In this document: positions 51,397-62,403 of the stretch, piece after piece
How positions within the stretch are numbered: the first letter of the stretch is position 1
How the letters are laid out: every line of letters starts with the position of its first letter
Position numbers and translations under genes: made by a program
Notes under the pieces: generated by a model
Seen by the model: the letters and a program-made list of their open reading frames with translations, nothing else
The model's database searches: none
What the model was told of the DNA's origin: nothing
Origin: Yponomeuta sedellus
Lineage: Eukaryota > Arthropoda > Insecta > Lepidoptera > Yponomeutidae
NCBI GenBank assembly: GCA_934045075.1
Contig: OW203723.1
Span: 22,223,615-22,287,614 of the forward strand
Length of the DNA: 64,000 bases
Reading direction: 5' to 3'

Positions 51397-51411
51397 AATA
51401 CAAATATTATA

Positions 51412-51774
51412 TTGGCATTTTACACAAAAAAAAATTGCAGTCGATTTTTACTTTAACTCGCTGGCTAAAACCGTTCCTTAATATCTACTTAGTTCAATTT
51501 CACCTTACGTAGCTTAACATAAAGTCGGTTTTCCTGTGATCACTTCAGTTAATTAATCATTCAACGCACTCTCCTTCAACATAATCCAGCAAAGCTGACA
51601 ACGCTCGCTCAAAGATGCATGCAAGTGGTTAAAGGCTACGATAAACGGCATTTATTTGCGTACCAGAGATGTTAACCGGTTTCAAGAAAATCTAGTACCG
51701 GTTTTTATAAAACCGTAATTTATAACCGGTTATTTCAAAACCTAATCAATTACTTTTTAGTACTACAACATAAA
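51412..51774. other. No supported feature
   Basis: Near 51680-51760 there is a tract of 'aaccgg' repeats; otherwise unrecognised. Confidence 0.35.
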
Positions 51775-51945
51775 AGATTCTTTAGATGACAATGATGTCA
51801 GGAATTAAAGCCAGTACATTTCATGAGTTCTGTGTTTTATAATAATTATATAAACTCTGTTAATTAAGGACTTTGAAAAGACCTAGTTTGACTTGTAACT
51901 TTTATTCAGCCGCAGTTTCTGTGCTATTTTAGCCTTACAACCATT
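51775..51945 (+). mobile_element. LINE 3' end, family of 48081
   Basis: 'tctttagatgacaatgatgt', 'aggactttgaaaagacctag' and 'cgcagtttctgtgctatttt' match the 3' end at 48525-48745. Confidence 0.6.
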
Positions 51946-52060
51946 TTATCAGGCTTGCAAGAGGTGGCCATGAATAGGGAAGAGTGGAAAGTGAAAGGGG
52001 AAGCCGTTGCCCAGCAGTGGGATACAAATAGGCTACATAAAAAAACACGTAGCCACATTT
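51946..52060 (+). mobile_element. LINE 3' tail, 'cccagcagtggga' type
   Basis: 'aggggaagccgttgcccagc', 'agtgggatacaaataggcta' leads into an A-rich end. Confidence 0.5.
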
Positions 52061-52278
52061 AATCTCGAGATGACGCCTTATTTTTAAAGTAAGACAAGCG
52101 TCAAATAAATGCTAATTTGATTTGGCTACCGTCCGTGTTAATAATTATAATTATTTTTAAGTTGAGCTGTCTGTTACATGATGGCATTGATCTGTTTCTA
52201 CACCAAGATAATGTTTTTAAGATTAAATTATATACAAACAGAATCTATATTAATTTACCAATATTTTGAAACTTTTGA
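52061..52278. other. No supported feature
   Basis: AT-rich. Confidence 0.35.
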
Positions 52279-52294
52279 AATCATTACACCGTTT

Positions 52295-52425
52295 AAAAAC
52301 CTATTTAGAGGCTAAAAATTTCACCCATGCCGGGATTCGAACCCGCAAAGTTCCGTTATTAAATTTATCCGTTCGTATCCGTTTTTAAATTTGTTCCTTA
52401 GCACGGGTTAGTGCATTAATAGTAT
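52295..52425 (+). mobile_element. SINE-A foldback copy, internally deleted, 16-bp duplication
   Basis: It is flanked by a perfect 16-bp duplication AATCATTACACCGTTT at 52279-52294 and 52426-52441. It consists of the 5' inverted tail ('aaaaacctatttagaggcta', with reversed box B 'gggattcgaaccc') joined to the sense 3' tail ('ccttagcacgggttagtgca'). The leader and the sense tRNA-like region are gone. Confidence 0.88.
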
Positions 52426-52534
52426 AATCATTACACCGTTTTAAAAATGCTTATAATACCTAAATATACAATTTGGAACAACCGTAATTTGAAAATACCG
52501 GTATAAAAACGGTAGTTGGTGCATCACTATTCTT

Positions 52535-52615
52535 CTTTTGTGTCGAAAGCGCCTACTCCTCCTCAGACATCTTGCCCCCAGAACCGCGCCATTGCGATTG
52601 CGCTGGGTGATACAT
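52535..52615. repeat. Second copy of the repeat at 8722-8797
   Basis: 'cgaaagcgcctactcctcct', 'cagacatcttgcccccag' and 'ccgcgccattgcgattgcgc' match with several changes. Confidence 0.45.
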
Positions 52616-52659
52616 TACTATTGCGTTCCTACTACGCGCTTTGCATGCTAAACACGCAA

Positions 52660-53030
52660 GTATATGGCTCTATGAGGGTTCCTCAAGGAGCCATTCCCAT
52701 ACAAACGTTGTATGGATTTTAGTTACAAACGACATGCCCGATCGCTATGAAACTTTATCGATTGTTCAAACGACACAGGTGGAGGTTTTGATCGTGCTTA
52801 GAACTGAGGACATAATTATGAATGGAAAGGAAATTAGAACCTCTTAAGCTTTTCCACAGAAACTTCTTAGAAAGCTCTAATTTCATTTTACCGAACTTAT
52901 TCGCCATTTTAGACACGATCAAATCAACCCTCTGAGTCCTCTGAACATATCAATAATGTTTCATTGCATTCCAGTATGTCGTTTAAAATTGAAAACCAAC
53001 GTACCTACGTTTGTATGATACTTTGTTCGT
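52660..53030. mobile_element. MITE-5 copy 1, long inverted ends
   Basis: The left arm 'ttcccatacaaacgttgtat', 'acaaacgacatgcccgatcg', 'ctatgaaactttatcg' is mirrored by the right arm ('ctctgaacatatcaataatg', 'tttcattgcattccagtatg', 'tcgttt', 'acgtttgtatg'). The arms exceed 100 bp with moderate divergence. Confidence 0.6.
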
Positions 53031-53039
53031 GAGTTGCAT

Positions 53040-53765
53040 TCTTAGGAGTCATTCCCAAGGAGCAATTCTCATACAAACGTTGTTTGGTTTTTATTTACAA
53101 ACGACATGCTAGATCGCAATGAAACTGCCAATACGTTGACAGGGCACCCGTCGAGGCATGATCTTTCTTATAATTCGAAATAAACTTATCAAAAACATTA
53201 TTCAAATTTATCAAAATCTCGTGTAACAACGTTTGTAACGTAATGAACTCCAAAGAAACGATTTTTTTTGTATGTATATTTAGTAGGTCCTAATAGATTA
53301 TTTAGATGACAATGATGTCTGGAATCAAAGCATGTAAAATGCATGACGTTTGTAAAAATTGTGTAAACTCTGTTAAGGAATTTGAAAAGATTAGTCTTTT
53401 GAAATTCCTTAACTAGTTTGGAGTTTTTTGTCCATTTTTTCACCAAAATGATCTAGATTTTTAAATTGACACCTAGTTTGACTTATAACGTTCATTAAGC
53501 CGCAGTATCTGCGCTACTTTGAATAAAACCTTTTCAGTTCATTTCCTAGAATAGGTCAGCCAGTAGCTTTATAAGTATTTTCATAGAAAGTATACTTAAT
53601 TATATAATTTAATTTCAATAAGTATATTGCCAATTCTAAACACGATCAAACCTCGACTTGTGCCCTCTCAACGCATTGGTAAAGTTTCATTGCAATCCGA
53701 CGTGTCGTTTGTACATAAAAACCGAACTACATTTGTATGGGAATCGCTGTATGAGGGAGCGCCTT
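53040..53765. mobile_element. MITE-5 copy 2, interrupted by a LINE 3' end
   Basis: The left arm at 53050-53165 and right arm at 53640-53755 mirror each other as in copy 1. Between them are AT-rich DNA and a LINE 3' end (53285-53550), so the LINE inserted into the MITE. Confidence 0.6.
53285..53550 (+). mobile_element. LINE 3' end, family of 48081
   Basis: 'gattatttagatgacaatga' to 'ctgcgctactttgaataaaa' and 'ccttttcagttcatttc'. A short internal inversion at 53375-53415 (aaattcctta / ttaaggaattt) was also noted. Confidence 0.65.
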
Positions 53766-54115
53766 AAGACTTTGAGTTAAGGGTGACTGGAGTGCACCGC
53801 GAAGTGGGTGGTAGTACAGTCAACAGCCAGAAGTTCTGAGTGCCCTCTTTTGCTGCGAGAACCTATTAAAACTTATGAAGCGGCGGCTATAACATTAATT
53901 ACTTGGAGAAATGGACAAGCACTCAGCGCGCGACGTGATTAAATCATCGAACTTTTCATTCGATCTTCGATAAGAAAATATGACTACGAGTAGAGAGTCG
54001 AACGCGGGGAGATTAATTCGAAGCTGTGTTCCGGATAATTCTTCTTCTATTGACTACTATCTGTACCTGTAGATAGGTGGAATGAAAGCTGTATTATTCA
54101 CACTAATATTATATT
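53766..54115. other. No supported feature
   Basis: Nothing recognised. Confidence 0.35.
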
Positions 54116-54370
54116 ATTTTTAATGCACTAACCTGTGCTAAGAACAAATTTAAAACCTATTAATAATATTGGCCTTTTTGCATCTACTCAATGAGATGAT
54201 TTATACAGCGTCCAGTGGTATCTTCACTCACACTAGAATTTAAAAACCTATTAAGAGGCTAAAAAATCCACCCATGACGGGACTCGAACCCGCGACCTCT
54301 GGCTATCCGTGCCAGCGCTCATCAGTGAAATTTTGTCTTTAGAATACTCTCTGTATTACGTACAGGTAGT
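54116..54370 (-). repeat. SINE-A remnants surrounding a SINE-B 3' piece
   Basis: 54116-54162 is a SINE-A tail ('tttttaatgcactaacctgt'). 54163-54232 is the reversed SINE-B 3' end. 54235-54365 is a minus SINE-A copy (reversed box B 'gggactcgaaccc') that lacks box A. Confidence 0.65.
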
Positions 54371-54565
54371 GAACACACTAATATTATAAAGGCGAAAGTT
54401 TGCGAATGTGTACGTTTGTTGCTTACGTCTAAACGGCTGGCGATTTTAATAAAGTTTTGGTACGCAGTTAGCTGGCACCCTAGATTAACACAAAGGCTAC
54501 TTTTTACTGCGGGAAAATATCTTATTCCCCTGGGAAAATCGCTAAACCGCGGGTAACAACGCGGG
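54371..54565 (+). mobile_element. Helitron-like remnant
   Basis: Parallel to 49046-49475 with the same block order. Confidence 0.5.
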
Positions 54566-54652
54566 GCACGTTAGTTAGAGATATAAATCTGTCAGGGATA
54601 GCAGAGTGTTTCTAAAAGGGCGCTTATACAAGGCCGGCACGTATGCCAACTG

Positions 54653-54711
54653 AGGCCATCTACAATCGTCGGTACCATCTACAATCGTCGGTGCCATCTA
54701 CAATCGTCGGT
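54653..54711. repeat. Tandem repeat, 3 units of 19 bp
   Basis: 'catctacaatcgtcggtac' repeats three times with single changes at the last bases. It lies in a locally GC-rich region with several 'gtcggt/gtcgac' words. Confidence 0.85.
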
Positions 54712-55434
54712 AGCCGTCGACAAGCTGACCGCAGTCGCCGATATATCAGCGTCTAATATCCGCGTCGATGGCTGTCAGCACGCGTCGACGCCTGCCGTCG
54801 ACGAGTGTCGGTGGCTGGAGTTGGCACACGTAACGCCCGTGTACAGACGCCCTAAGATCCACGAATAGACAGCAAAGAGGAATATGCCCAGCGATGGGCA
54901 CTACTTATCCTTCGATGGGTTAAGAGATTTTAAACTTTAATTGTCATAAGTAGTTTGGAAGTTAAAAATGGTTTTAATGAAGGATAACTGTTTAAGTGCT
55001 CACGAAAGTTTGATTTCGAAAAGTTTTGAGAGTGTTTACATTGTTATATTACCGACACACAGCAATGTTTTCTTTATTAAAGCTTTTATTTCTCCTGTTT
55101 TATTTACTTTATGAGACTCCTATTTCTCATATTCTGCAGCGAGGTAAAAATCCTAAGCTATAAACCGAAGCCAAAATTAGAGGGCTTTTTAATACAGCCT
55201 ATACAGTCATATGTACATATAACGCATTTAGTTTTATGATTACACCTAACATGCGAGCTTGAAATTGCTAATTAAGCCCACCTCTCCCTCTATGCCTGCA
55301 GTGGGATATTTATAGGCTACATAAAAAAATTGTAATGTAGGACACAGGCCCTCTCTCTGAGAGAGAAGGTTATAATCTCTTAATCACCTTGCTTTTTATC
55401 ATTGAGCACTGAACGAGCTCAAACTAACAACAAT
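54712..55434. other. GC-rich stretch, then AT-rich DNA with LINE tail phrases
   Basis: LINE tail phrases at about 54878 and 55300-55375. No gene is supported. Confidence 0.35.
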
Positions 55435-55665
55435 GACTAAAATTTAATATGTTGGCTCTTGCGCGTATATCGCCAGCTCATTCTGAGTTTGTTCAATCTA
55501 TTTGCCGAGCATAGCACTCTTATTATACTATTTCCAACAACATGTTAAGCTGGTGACTATACTAAACCCAATCCACAGATAAACCTTGTCGGTTTCGGGG
55601 GATGGGAGGCATTATAATGAATGTATTTCTTTTTCTTACTTTAAGTAAATAAATAAAAAAAAGCT
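55435..55665 (+). repeat. Second copy of the 230-bp repeat of 39785
   Basis: The same blocks in the same order, ending 'ttactttaagtaaataaata'. Confidence 0.55.
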
Positions 55666-55949
55666 AATTTTCTGTAGACATTTAGCTAAGGAAACGCCGT
55701 CTTTCAGCTTTTGTCACCACCCTCTTATTTTATAATTGGCCGTGTCACTGGCAGGGTAAACAATCTGGCCTGTTTACATGCAAATTGTCTGCCTGGGATT
55801 TAATAGGGAAATTATTTGGCTTCACCTTTTGAGTCGTTCTTTGGACATGCAGAGATTTGACTAGATAAAAGCTTGTCTGAAAGGCGATTCAAAAGATGTG
55901 TGTACACACCACAAAATAAAATAGATTAAAAGGCTTACATATCTAAGTT

Positions 55950-56132
55950 TTGCCCCATACAATTGGCGGTCTTGTCGCTAAAAGCGATCTGTTCCAGACA
56001 ACCTTAGGACGGAACCTGAGGGCATTTGTACAGGAGACAAGAGCAGCTGTCCTCAGTGGGAATCGAACCTACGACCTCCTACGTGGTAATCTGACGAGAT
56101 ACGGCTAGGCCAGCGAAGCAGTCAATACCAAC
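55950..56132 (-). repeat. LINE 'attggcgg' fragment followed by SINE-D-like head
   Basis: 'acaattggcggtcttgtcgc' and 'gttccagacaaccttagg' are LINE-derived. 'gtgggaatcgaacctacgac' and 'gtggtaatctgacgag' form a reversed tRNA-like head as in 9640-9690. Confidence 0.5.
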
Positions 56133-56339
56133 TTCATTTGGCAGACAGATATGAAAAATCGAGTTCATTGATATTCATTGCGCGCGCAGTATTTACAGAT
56201 CATATCACAAACGAAGCGAAGCGTTGTGAATAGTTATGTTGGATCCGTAAAAGGACCTCTAATATTATATAAAGACAGAATATAGAGATAATTTTAATGA
56301 AAAACTAGAAGAAAGAATCACAAATGGTTAATTAATTCT

Positions 56340-56640
56340 ATGTAAGGCTTTGGATATATTAAGCTTGCCTGAAACATGGTTCAAAAAATATGTTTAGCAC
56401 ATTTTGTGCCAAAAGGACTACTATAGAGGATTATTTAGATGACAATAATGTCTGGAATTAAAGCCAGTACAATGCACGAGTTCTATGTTATATAATAATT
56501 ATGAAAAAATGTTAATTAAGGACTTTGAAAAGACTAAATTTGGGTTTTTTTTACCTAGTTTGAATTGTAACGTTCATTCAGACGCAGTTTCTGCGCTACT
56601 TTGTATAAAACCTTTTCATTTAATTTCATATACAAAATTA
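56340..56640 (+). mobile_element. LINE 3' end, family of 48081
   Basis: 'atattaagcttgcctgaaac' (coding end with frameshifts), 'attatttagatgacaataat', 'aggactttgaaaagacta' and the tail 'ccttttcatttaatttca'. Confidence 0.65.
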
Positions 56641-56641
56641 C

Positions 56642-56945
56642 CATGGCGTTTGCATATATCTACGTAATGAGGTGATTTATAAATCGATCAGTGGCATCTT
56701 CACTCATACCAGGAGGGTGGAGGGACCACTCACACGTTGCAGTTCCTGAGTCATTGTTTTAGATGGAGTAAGCTTGACCAGCACTTTTACCATCCTGACA
56801 GCTTAGTCGGCCTAGACAAGTCTATACGTGTGGTGCCAACCAAGTCCCGGGTTTCCTCACGATGTTTTTCTTCACAGATATTGTGGTATTGCTACTACGA
56901 ATTCGGAGATGTGCGTTACTTTGAAAATAAACAAAGTCATTGACT
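56642..56945 (-). repeat. SINE-B copy, head missing
   Basis: Minus-strand copy from the 3' end ('atatctacgtaatgaggtga') through 'cagcttagtcggcctagaca' and 'tcctcacgatgtttttcttc' to 'aaaataaacaaagtcattg'. The tRNA-like head is missing. Confidence 0.7.
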
Positions 56946-57618
56946 AACACAAGAATATCCCCAAGACTGTACCAAATATAATAAAAGTAGCACTTTAAGT
57001 AATTCAGATACCTAATAACAAAGTCAACACGCCTGAGTCCCCCGGTCCTTAACGGATAAAAAGAGGCTTCATCCAAATTTTATTACGTTCTTTATAAAGG
57101 TCTGTTCATCGATCCTCAGGCTGGATTAACTCCGCCAATCTCGGGGTTCTTGCGATTGGGCCTGGCTGATTGATCCTTTGTTTGATCAAACTTTCGTGAC
57201 AGCGCACTTCAGAATACGGGGGAAATTGTGTTCCGATAAATATGGAATAAATGTGCAGATTTAAAACTTACAGGAAAAACTTATGGAATAAATGTGCAGA
57301 TTTAAAACTTAAAACTTACTTGGCAAGTTTTTAGAGGATGTTGGATAGTTTTTTAAAACTTACTCTAAGTGTTAAATCTACACATATTTTCATACCTATA
57401 AAAACACCACTTATTCCGTGAAGACAAACAACTTGGCAAGATGTACCAAGTAGGTGTCGACTTCTCGTCCCGAACAAATAGTAAAAACAATAAAAGTTGG
57501 CCAATTTTTTAACATCATTCTATGTTTTGGTGGGATTAAATATATTAGGTAACCATACAAACACTACTTTTTTACTATGGGGACATGTTTAAAACCTTGA
57601 AAAACTTGTTTCATACTA
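56946..57618. other. Unrecognised; short 41-bp direct duplication
   Basis: 'tatggaataaatgtgcagat' occurs at 57241 and again at 57282. Confidence 0.4.
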
Positions 57619-57688
57619 AAATTCGAGTAATCTGCATACCTAACCTAACATGGGTATGTTAGGTTAGGTATGCAGATTACTCGAATTT
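57619..57688. repeat. Snap-back palindrome, 33-bp perfect arms
   Basis: 57619-57651 and 57656-57688 are exact reverse complements separated by GGGT. The arm includes CCTAACCTAA, which equals two insect telomere-type TTAGG units read backwards; with so few units this may be chance. Confidence 0.95.
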
Positions 57689-58940
57689 CCCTTTTGGGGG
57701 TTACACTGGCTACAATAATAGCCGATTGGAGATGACACCAAAATAAGAAGAAAAAGTTGAATGAGGATAGCCAAAAACAGAAAGAAAAGTTACGCTTCGG
57801 AAAGATCTATTTGTGTGATTAATTGAGATCCAAATGTTGGCTCCAATAAGACCCTACCAATCTCGGAATAACTTCCAAGGACGTCACAAATCCCGCGGAG
57901 CCTGAGGGCTTTCTTTAAGCACGCAACCTGCTAAGCCTGATTACTCTCTGTAAAGCAGAGATGCTTTAATGGAATTTCTACTCATACGTAATTAGTTCTA
58001 AGATCGAAGGCGGGTTGTTAGGTATTTCAAGAAGTTTCGAAACGTTTAGACGTGGGTTGAGAAATGGTAATGCCGCTGAAATGCCGAAAGGATTTATGGA
58101 GCGACTATGGCGGGGTTTGATTTTAAGGAGAGTATTTTTGTCTTTTAAGACAATTCAACATCGATTGAAACTGCGACATATCCAAAAGGAGGGTAATGTG
58201 TTCAATTAATCTGTTTGTTTGTGCGTATGTATGTATGAATGTCCGATTCTATGTTATAGATAAAAAAAAAAACAATTATTTTTATTTATATAATATTAGC
58301 AAGTTGTGACGTAGTTTGAGCGCAATTTGTATGACGCGTTTCAGGACCGTGACTAGTGACTAGAATGTAGTAGCTCGTGGGTTTGGACGTAGTAACTAGT
58401 TAATGTGTATGTGTGTGTACGTATGAGTAACCATATGTGACTGTTTTGTGCACATGTATACAGTATGTGTGATTAAGTAAGTAGTATTTATGCACATATT
58501 TTGAGTACATTAGAAAATCCTAAGCTGTATCAAAATCTAAATTTTTACCATTTTGTGAGTGACCAAACGACGGCAAAATTATGATTATTACACGCAACTC
58601 GCGCAGTGTTTTATTCGAAGCGTTTTTTTGAACGTGACAAAAAAATACGTTCTGCGTCAGATCGGTCGATTTTCGTAATCTTTTTCTAAGTGAATGTAGG
58701 ACAACAATATACATGCTTAAAGAAGAATGATAAAACAAAACACGCCAACCGTAGACTGTATTATACACCCAAACAGCCAAAGACGGCGAAGTTTTTACGG
58801 GACTTTTAAAAAATTCATGATTCATACTCGTGAAAAACTTCGGTTATGGCATTCGTTCAGCGCGGGTAAATACAGTGGCTCTCTTTGGTGTGCTTTGAAT
58901 TAATATTTTAAAAAGTTAAACCGCATTGTTTTTCGTGCAG
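57689..58940. other. Unrecognised region of about 1.2 kb
   Basis: Open frames at 58015-58209 (plus) and 58520-58825 (minus) have no recognisable motif. A TG-rich stretch lies at 58390-58480. Confidence 0.35.
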
Positions 58941-58967
58941 AACAACGAGCGATGGACGCGGTCACAG
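58941..58967 (+). other. Candidate host first exon or micro-exon (weak)
   Basis: A pyrimidine-rich run ending 'tttttcgtgcag' precedes AACAACGAGCGATGGACGCG, and an ATG at 58952 opens MDAVTG up to a good splice-donor sequence, CACAG|GTGAGTG, at 58967/58968. The region to 59700 has fewer recognisable repeats than the rest of the window. It is the only gene-like signal for the host, but one donor motif in 64 kb is expected by chance. Confidence 0.2.
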
Positions 58968-60284
58968 GTGAGTGCTTTGTGTCCATTGTAGTTGGTTCAA
59001 CGCTATGCAAAGTTCAGAGTCCTCTGAAAGTGTTATCGAATGAACGGAGGTTAATGAGTAACTTATGAAACACGTCGGTTAAAGTTTCTTATTTACAACA
59101 AATTACTACAGCAAACGACGTAACGAATAGTGTTTTTATAAATGACATATTATTATCACCACGGGCTTTTGCGTCCGTTACGGACGATTCAAACAATGCC
59201 CAAGAGTTTCGTACTTTGTTGAGTGTCTAAAAAGTCCGATTCCAGAGCGGCAGGACTTACTGCATGTAGGACAGATATAAAGACGGATTTGCGTGGATTT
59301 GTTTAGAATAGAAGTGTGATTTTGGCAACACTGTAAACGTGACAGCTGTCAGATGAGTTGAAAATTTACCTCTTGCTTGTTAATTGTGAAACGTGGAATT
59401 TCCAAGATTTGTGTGGCAATTAGATTGCCGGGCTTATATCTTTGTGTAAAGTGTGAAATAAGTTCCGGGACGGATCCCGTATTAACAGTTTTGGTGTTGG
59501 ATCGCCCAAAACAGTGAATATATTTTGGTGAAAAACGCGGTGTCGTGAAAGTGCACTGCAGGTAGGTAGCTTTCTGGGGAAAGAGCTCTTGGGGATAGAC
59601 GGGGAAGTCTAGGGATCCCGAAACCTCAGTGCACCCATCCCGAACGGCGCCGGCTTTCAAGTCGAGAGGCGTCGACTCGAACAGACTTTGTAAGTGTCTT
59701 GTTATATCATTAATTTTCGGTATTAGTTTTTAAGTGGGTCCTTTACCCAACAGGGTTAGTACCGATATTTTCAAGTATTATCAATACTGAATATCAAGCC
59801 TAGTAACATAATAATATCCTAACGGATACATGAATATTGGTGATGTCTCTTATATCCGTCCATACTCACGACTGTATCCAATCACAGATTGCGACTCGTA
59901 GAATATTCAAACTAATAGTTATTAATACTAGCTTTGTAATGATCGCGTGGATCGACGAATCAGAGCCGAAGTGCAATATTATACGACCCATATTTAATAT
60001 TCAGTGTACAGTTGAAGTGAATACCGTCATATTATTTATTTATTTTGATTTAATTTGCAGACAACGTGGTCCAGTGTATGGGCATTACCCCCTATGATAC
60101 CACAATCGTTAGGGGAGGGCTATGTCCTGCAGTGGACTAGAATAGCCTGACGACGACGACGACGTGGTCCAGTGTTATATTAGTAGCAATAAATATAGAA
60201 TTAGCCTAATATTATCATATTTGAATTCGTCGGATTCTAATACATGAAACCATTCAATATTATTGATATCCTAACTAATAAGAA
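58968..60284. other. Mostly unrecognised; RTE tail at 60100-60165
   Basis: 59500-59700 is moderately GC-rich and includes a possible donor (gcaGGTAGGT at about 59560). 60100-60165 is an RTE-like tail ('gggctatgtcctgcagtgga', GACGACGACG). Confidence 0.35.
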
Positions 60285-61010
60285 TATAAGATAAAGATAA
60301 AATTTTTATTTAAACCACTTACTAACAAATCGTACATTTTTCCCATTACATAAAAGTATGATTAGCTTAAGTATTAATCTAGAAAATGGTTGATATTAAC
60401 AATCAAAGGTTCACCGTTGGTCCCCACACTAGACGGGAATCTGTATAGTGAGGACCTGGTTGTGAAGGATTTACTGAGTTAAAAATATGGCGACTTTTAC
60501 AGTTTCATATTTTTACATAGGTACTAAAATATAAACAAGAACCGACAGTGGCATAAAAATATTGAGCAAATTATAAAATTAAAAAAGAAATTGTTAAGTA
60601 GAAAACAAAAAAAAGATACAACATAATTATTGCGAGTTCAGTATTACAGTTGTGTGAGAGTGGTGATGGGTGTTAGTTGTGTGTGTAGTATTTATGTGTG
60701 ATGTGATGAGTGGGAGGAAGTGTGAGAATTTGTGAGAATAATACTAGGTTATGTAATGATTTTTAGGATATCCTCAGTTGCAGCATAGCCTAAGCCAATA
60801 AGGTGGGTGAAAACATTCCGCTTGGCTTCATTGAGGGTGCAATATATCGGATCTATCTTTGGACAGATAAAGAAAGAGCCCGGAGTCGAGTCAGTATGAA
60901 TTTGGTGCCTCCTGTCTCTCTTGCCCGCTAGTGCCAAGCACCATACTTCATTGCAGGTCTTGCGGCCCTCCCGAACTTCCTCTGTCCAGGCGTCACGATC
61001 CACAGCAAGT
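60285..61010 (-). pseudogene. LINE 3' region (minus), C-terminal remnant
   Basis: Reversed TTATCT-type tail at 60288-60310. Upstream on the minus strand an 84-codon frame (60749-61003) reads DRDAWTEEVREGRKTCNEVW and NEAKRNVFTHLIGLGYAA, resembling a LINE C-terminus by position and by the D-R-xxW start. Family not clear. Confidence 0.4.
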
Positions 61011-61017
61011 TTTTCTC

Positions 61018-61332
61018 AGAGTGCTTAGTGCGAGTTTTTAAACTACTCGATCGCGTTAACGTAAACTCATATTTCTATGGCATCGAGGAAGCGCCACCTA
61101 GCGACAAGTATGGAAATTAAAATTAAACTTGTTTAGTGCGAGTTGTGATGGTTTACGTGGAGAAGTGAACACGTTTACCAGCCAAAACACGAATAAACGC
61201 GAGTGCGAGTTGTACTGTGACAGCGTTTTGCCAGTTCGAACGGTTAACATACTCATACTCACTACTCAATGCTCGATTAACGCGGTAGTAAAGTTATTCG
61301 ATTGCATCTGTCAAACTCGCACTAAGCACTCC
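61018..61332. mobile_element. MITE-4 copy 2
   Basis: Inverted ends GAGTGCTTAGTGCGAG and CTCGCACTAAGCACTC; otherwise very similar to 39466-39773. High similarity suggests recent activity. Confidence 0.78.
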
Positions 61333-61835
61333 GGACTGGTGATCGATCCTGAAAGCTGCCATGTCACGCTTGACGTAGTCTCTAAAGCGTAGTAGCGGTC
61401 TTCATACACGTTTCTCGGCGTGTAAGAAGAAATGACATGTAATAGAGGTATTTATCTATAAAAACCCTACGGTTCTTATAAAGAAATACCTCTATGATAA
61501 GCAGTGATAGAAATGGAGCGTTTAATGAAGATTGCGTTTAATACTTTTAAGTCATTAACATAATGTTCTCTAAAAAGCAAACTTTCAGAAGATTTTGGAC
61601 TCTATGTTATGTCTAGTCTCAAACTTTAAGTAAACATAGACCAATTACTAATTCCGAATAACATTAATTTTTACTTTACTTAAGTGATGTCCCGAAAAAA
61701 ATATTGTCGTAAGGAAGTCTCCGATTTTTGTCTCAGTTCCTCGAAGTTTAGGTGAATAAGCCCGCTCCATTCCTATCATTGACGATAAGATACGCTTTAA
61801 AACAATGATCACCGTAACTCGTGAGCGATCTTAGG
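61333..61835. other. Unrecognised, with imperfect palindrome
   Basis: 61442-61495: ATAGAGGTATTT...TATAAAAACC mirrored around CTAC. Confidence 0.45.
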
Positions 61836-62403
61836 CCGGTATTACAGAACGATGCTCAAGCACAGATTGATCTCAGATCGCCCAATCATTACTTGAGCGC
61901 TGAATCGATGCTCAAGCACTCACTTTATTTTCAAACAGTTCTTGAGTAGAGATCAGCCAATCACTGCTTAAGTAAAGATTCAGAACTGCAATCAGATTGT
62001 CTATGATCAAAGTTTGTTTTCTATGACAAGAAAAATACAAGTGTAGATTTTTATTCCGTTTTACGCATGTTACAAAAACGTGACGATGAAACTTAGTAAA
62101 TTATGTCGAATATACAGATGAAACTAAAATAATATTTATGTATTCGTAAATAAAATGTTCAAAGTTTCTTTATTTAGTTAATTGTTTGTAATGAACCGTA
62201 TATTTAAAGGAAGCAAAACGTTTACGCTTCTTGTTTATTTATTCGCTTTGAGTACAGAACGGAACGTAACAAATGTCGATAAAATAATTCTCTTGACGTC
62301 TGTCTATTTATTTAGGTTTAATAAATTACTACTAATATCTATACATAGTCGGTGTGGTTTAATTTGAACATTAATCGCTGTTTTGAAACGAGATGTGAAA
62401 AAA

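Noticed and set aside
57640..57670. Interstitial telomere array
   Set aside because: Only two TTAGG units occur on each palindrome arm, too few to call telomeric DNA.
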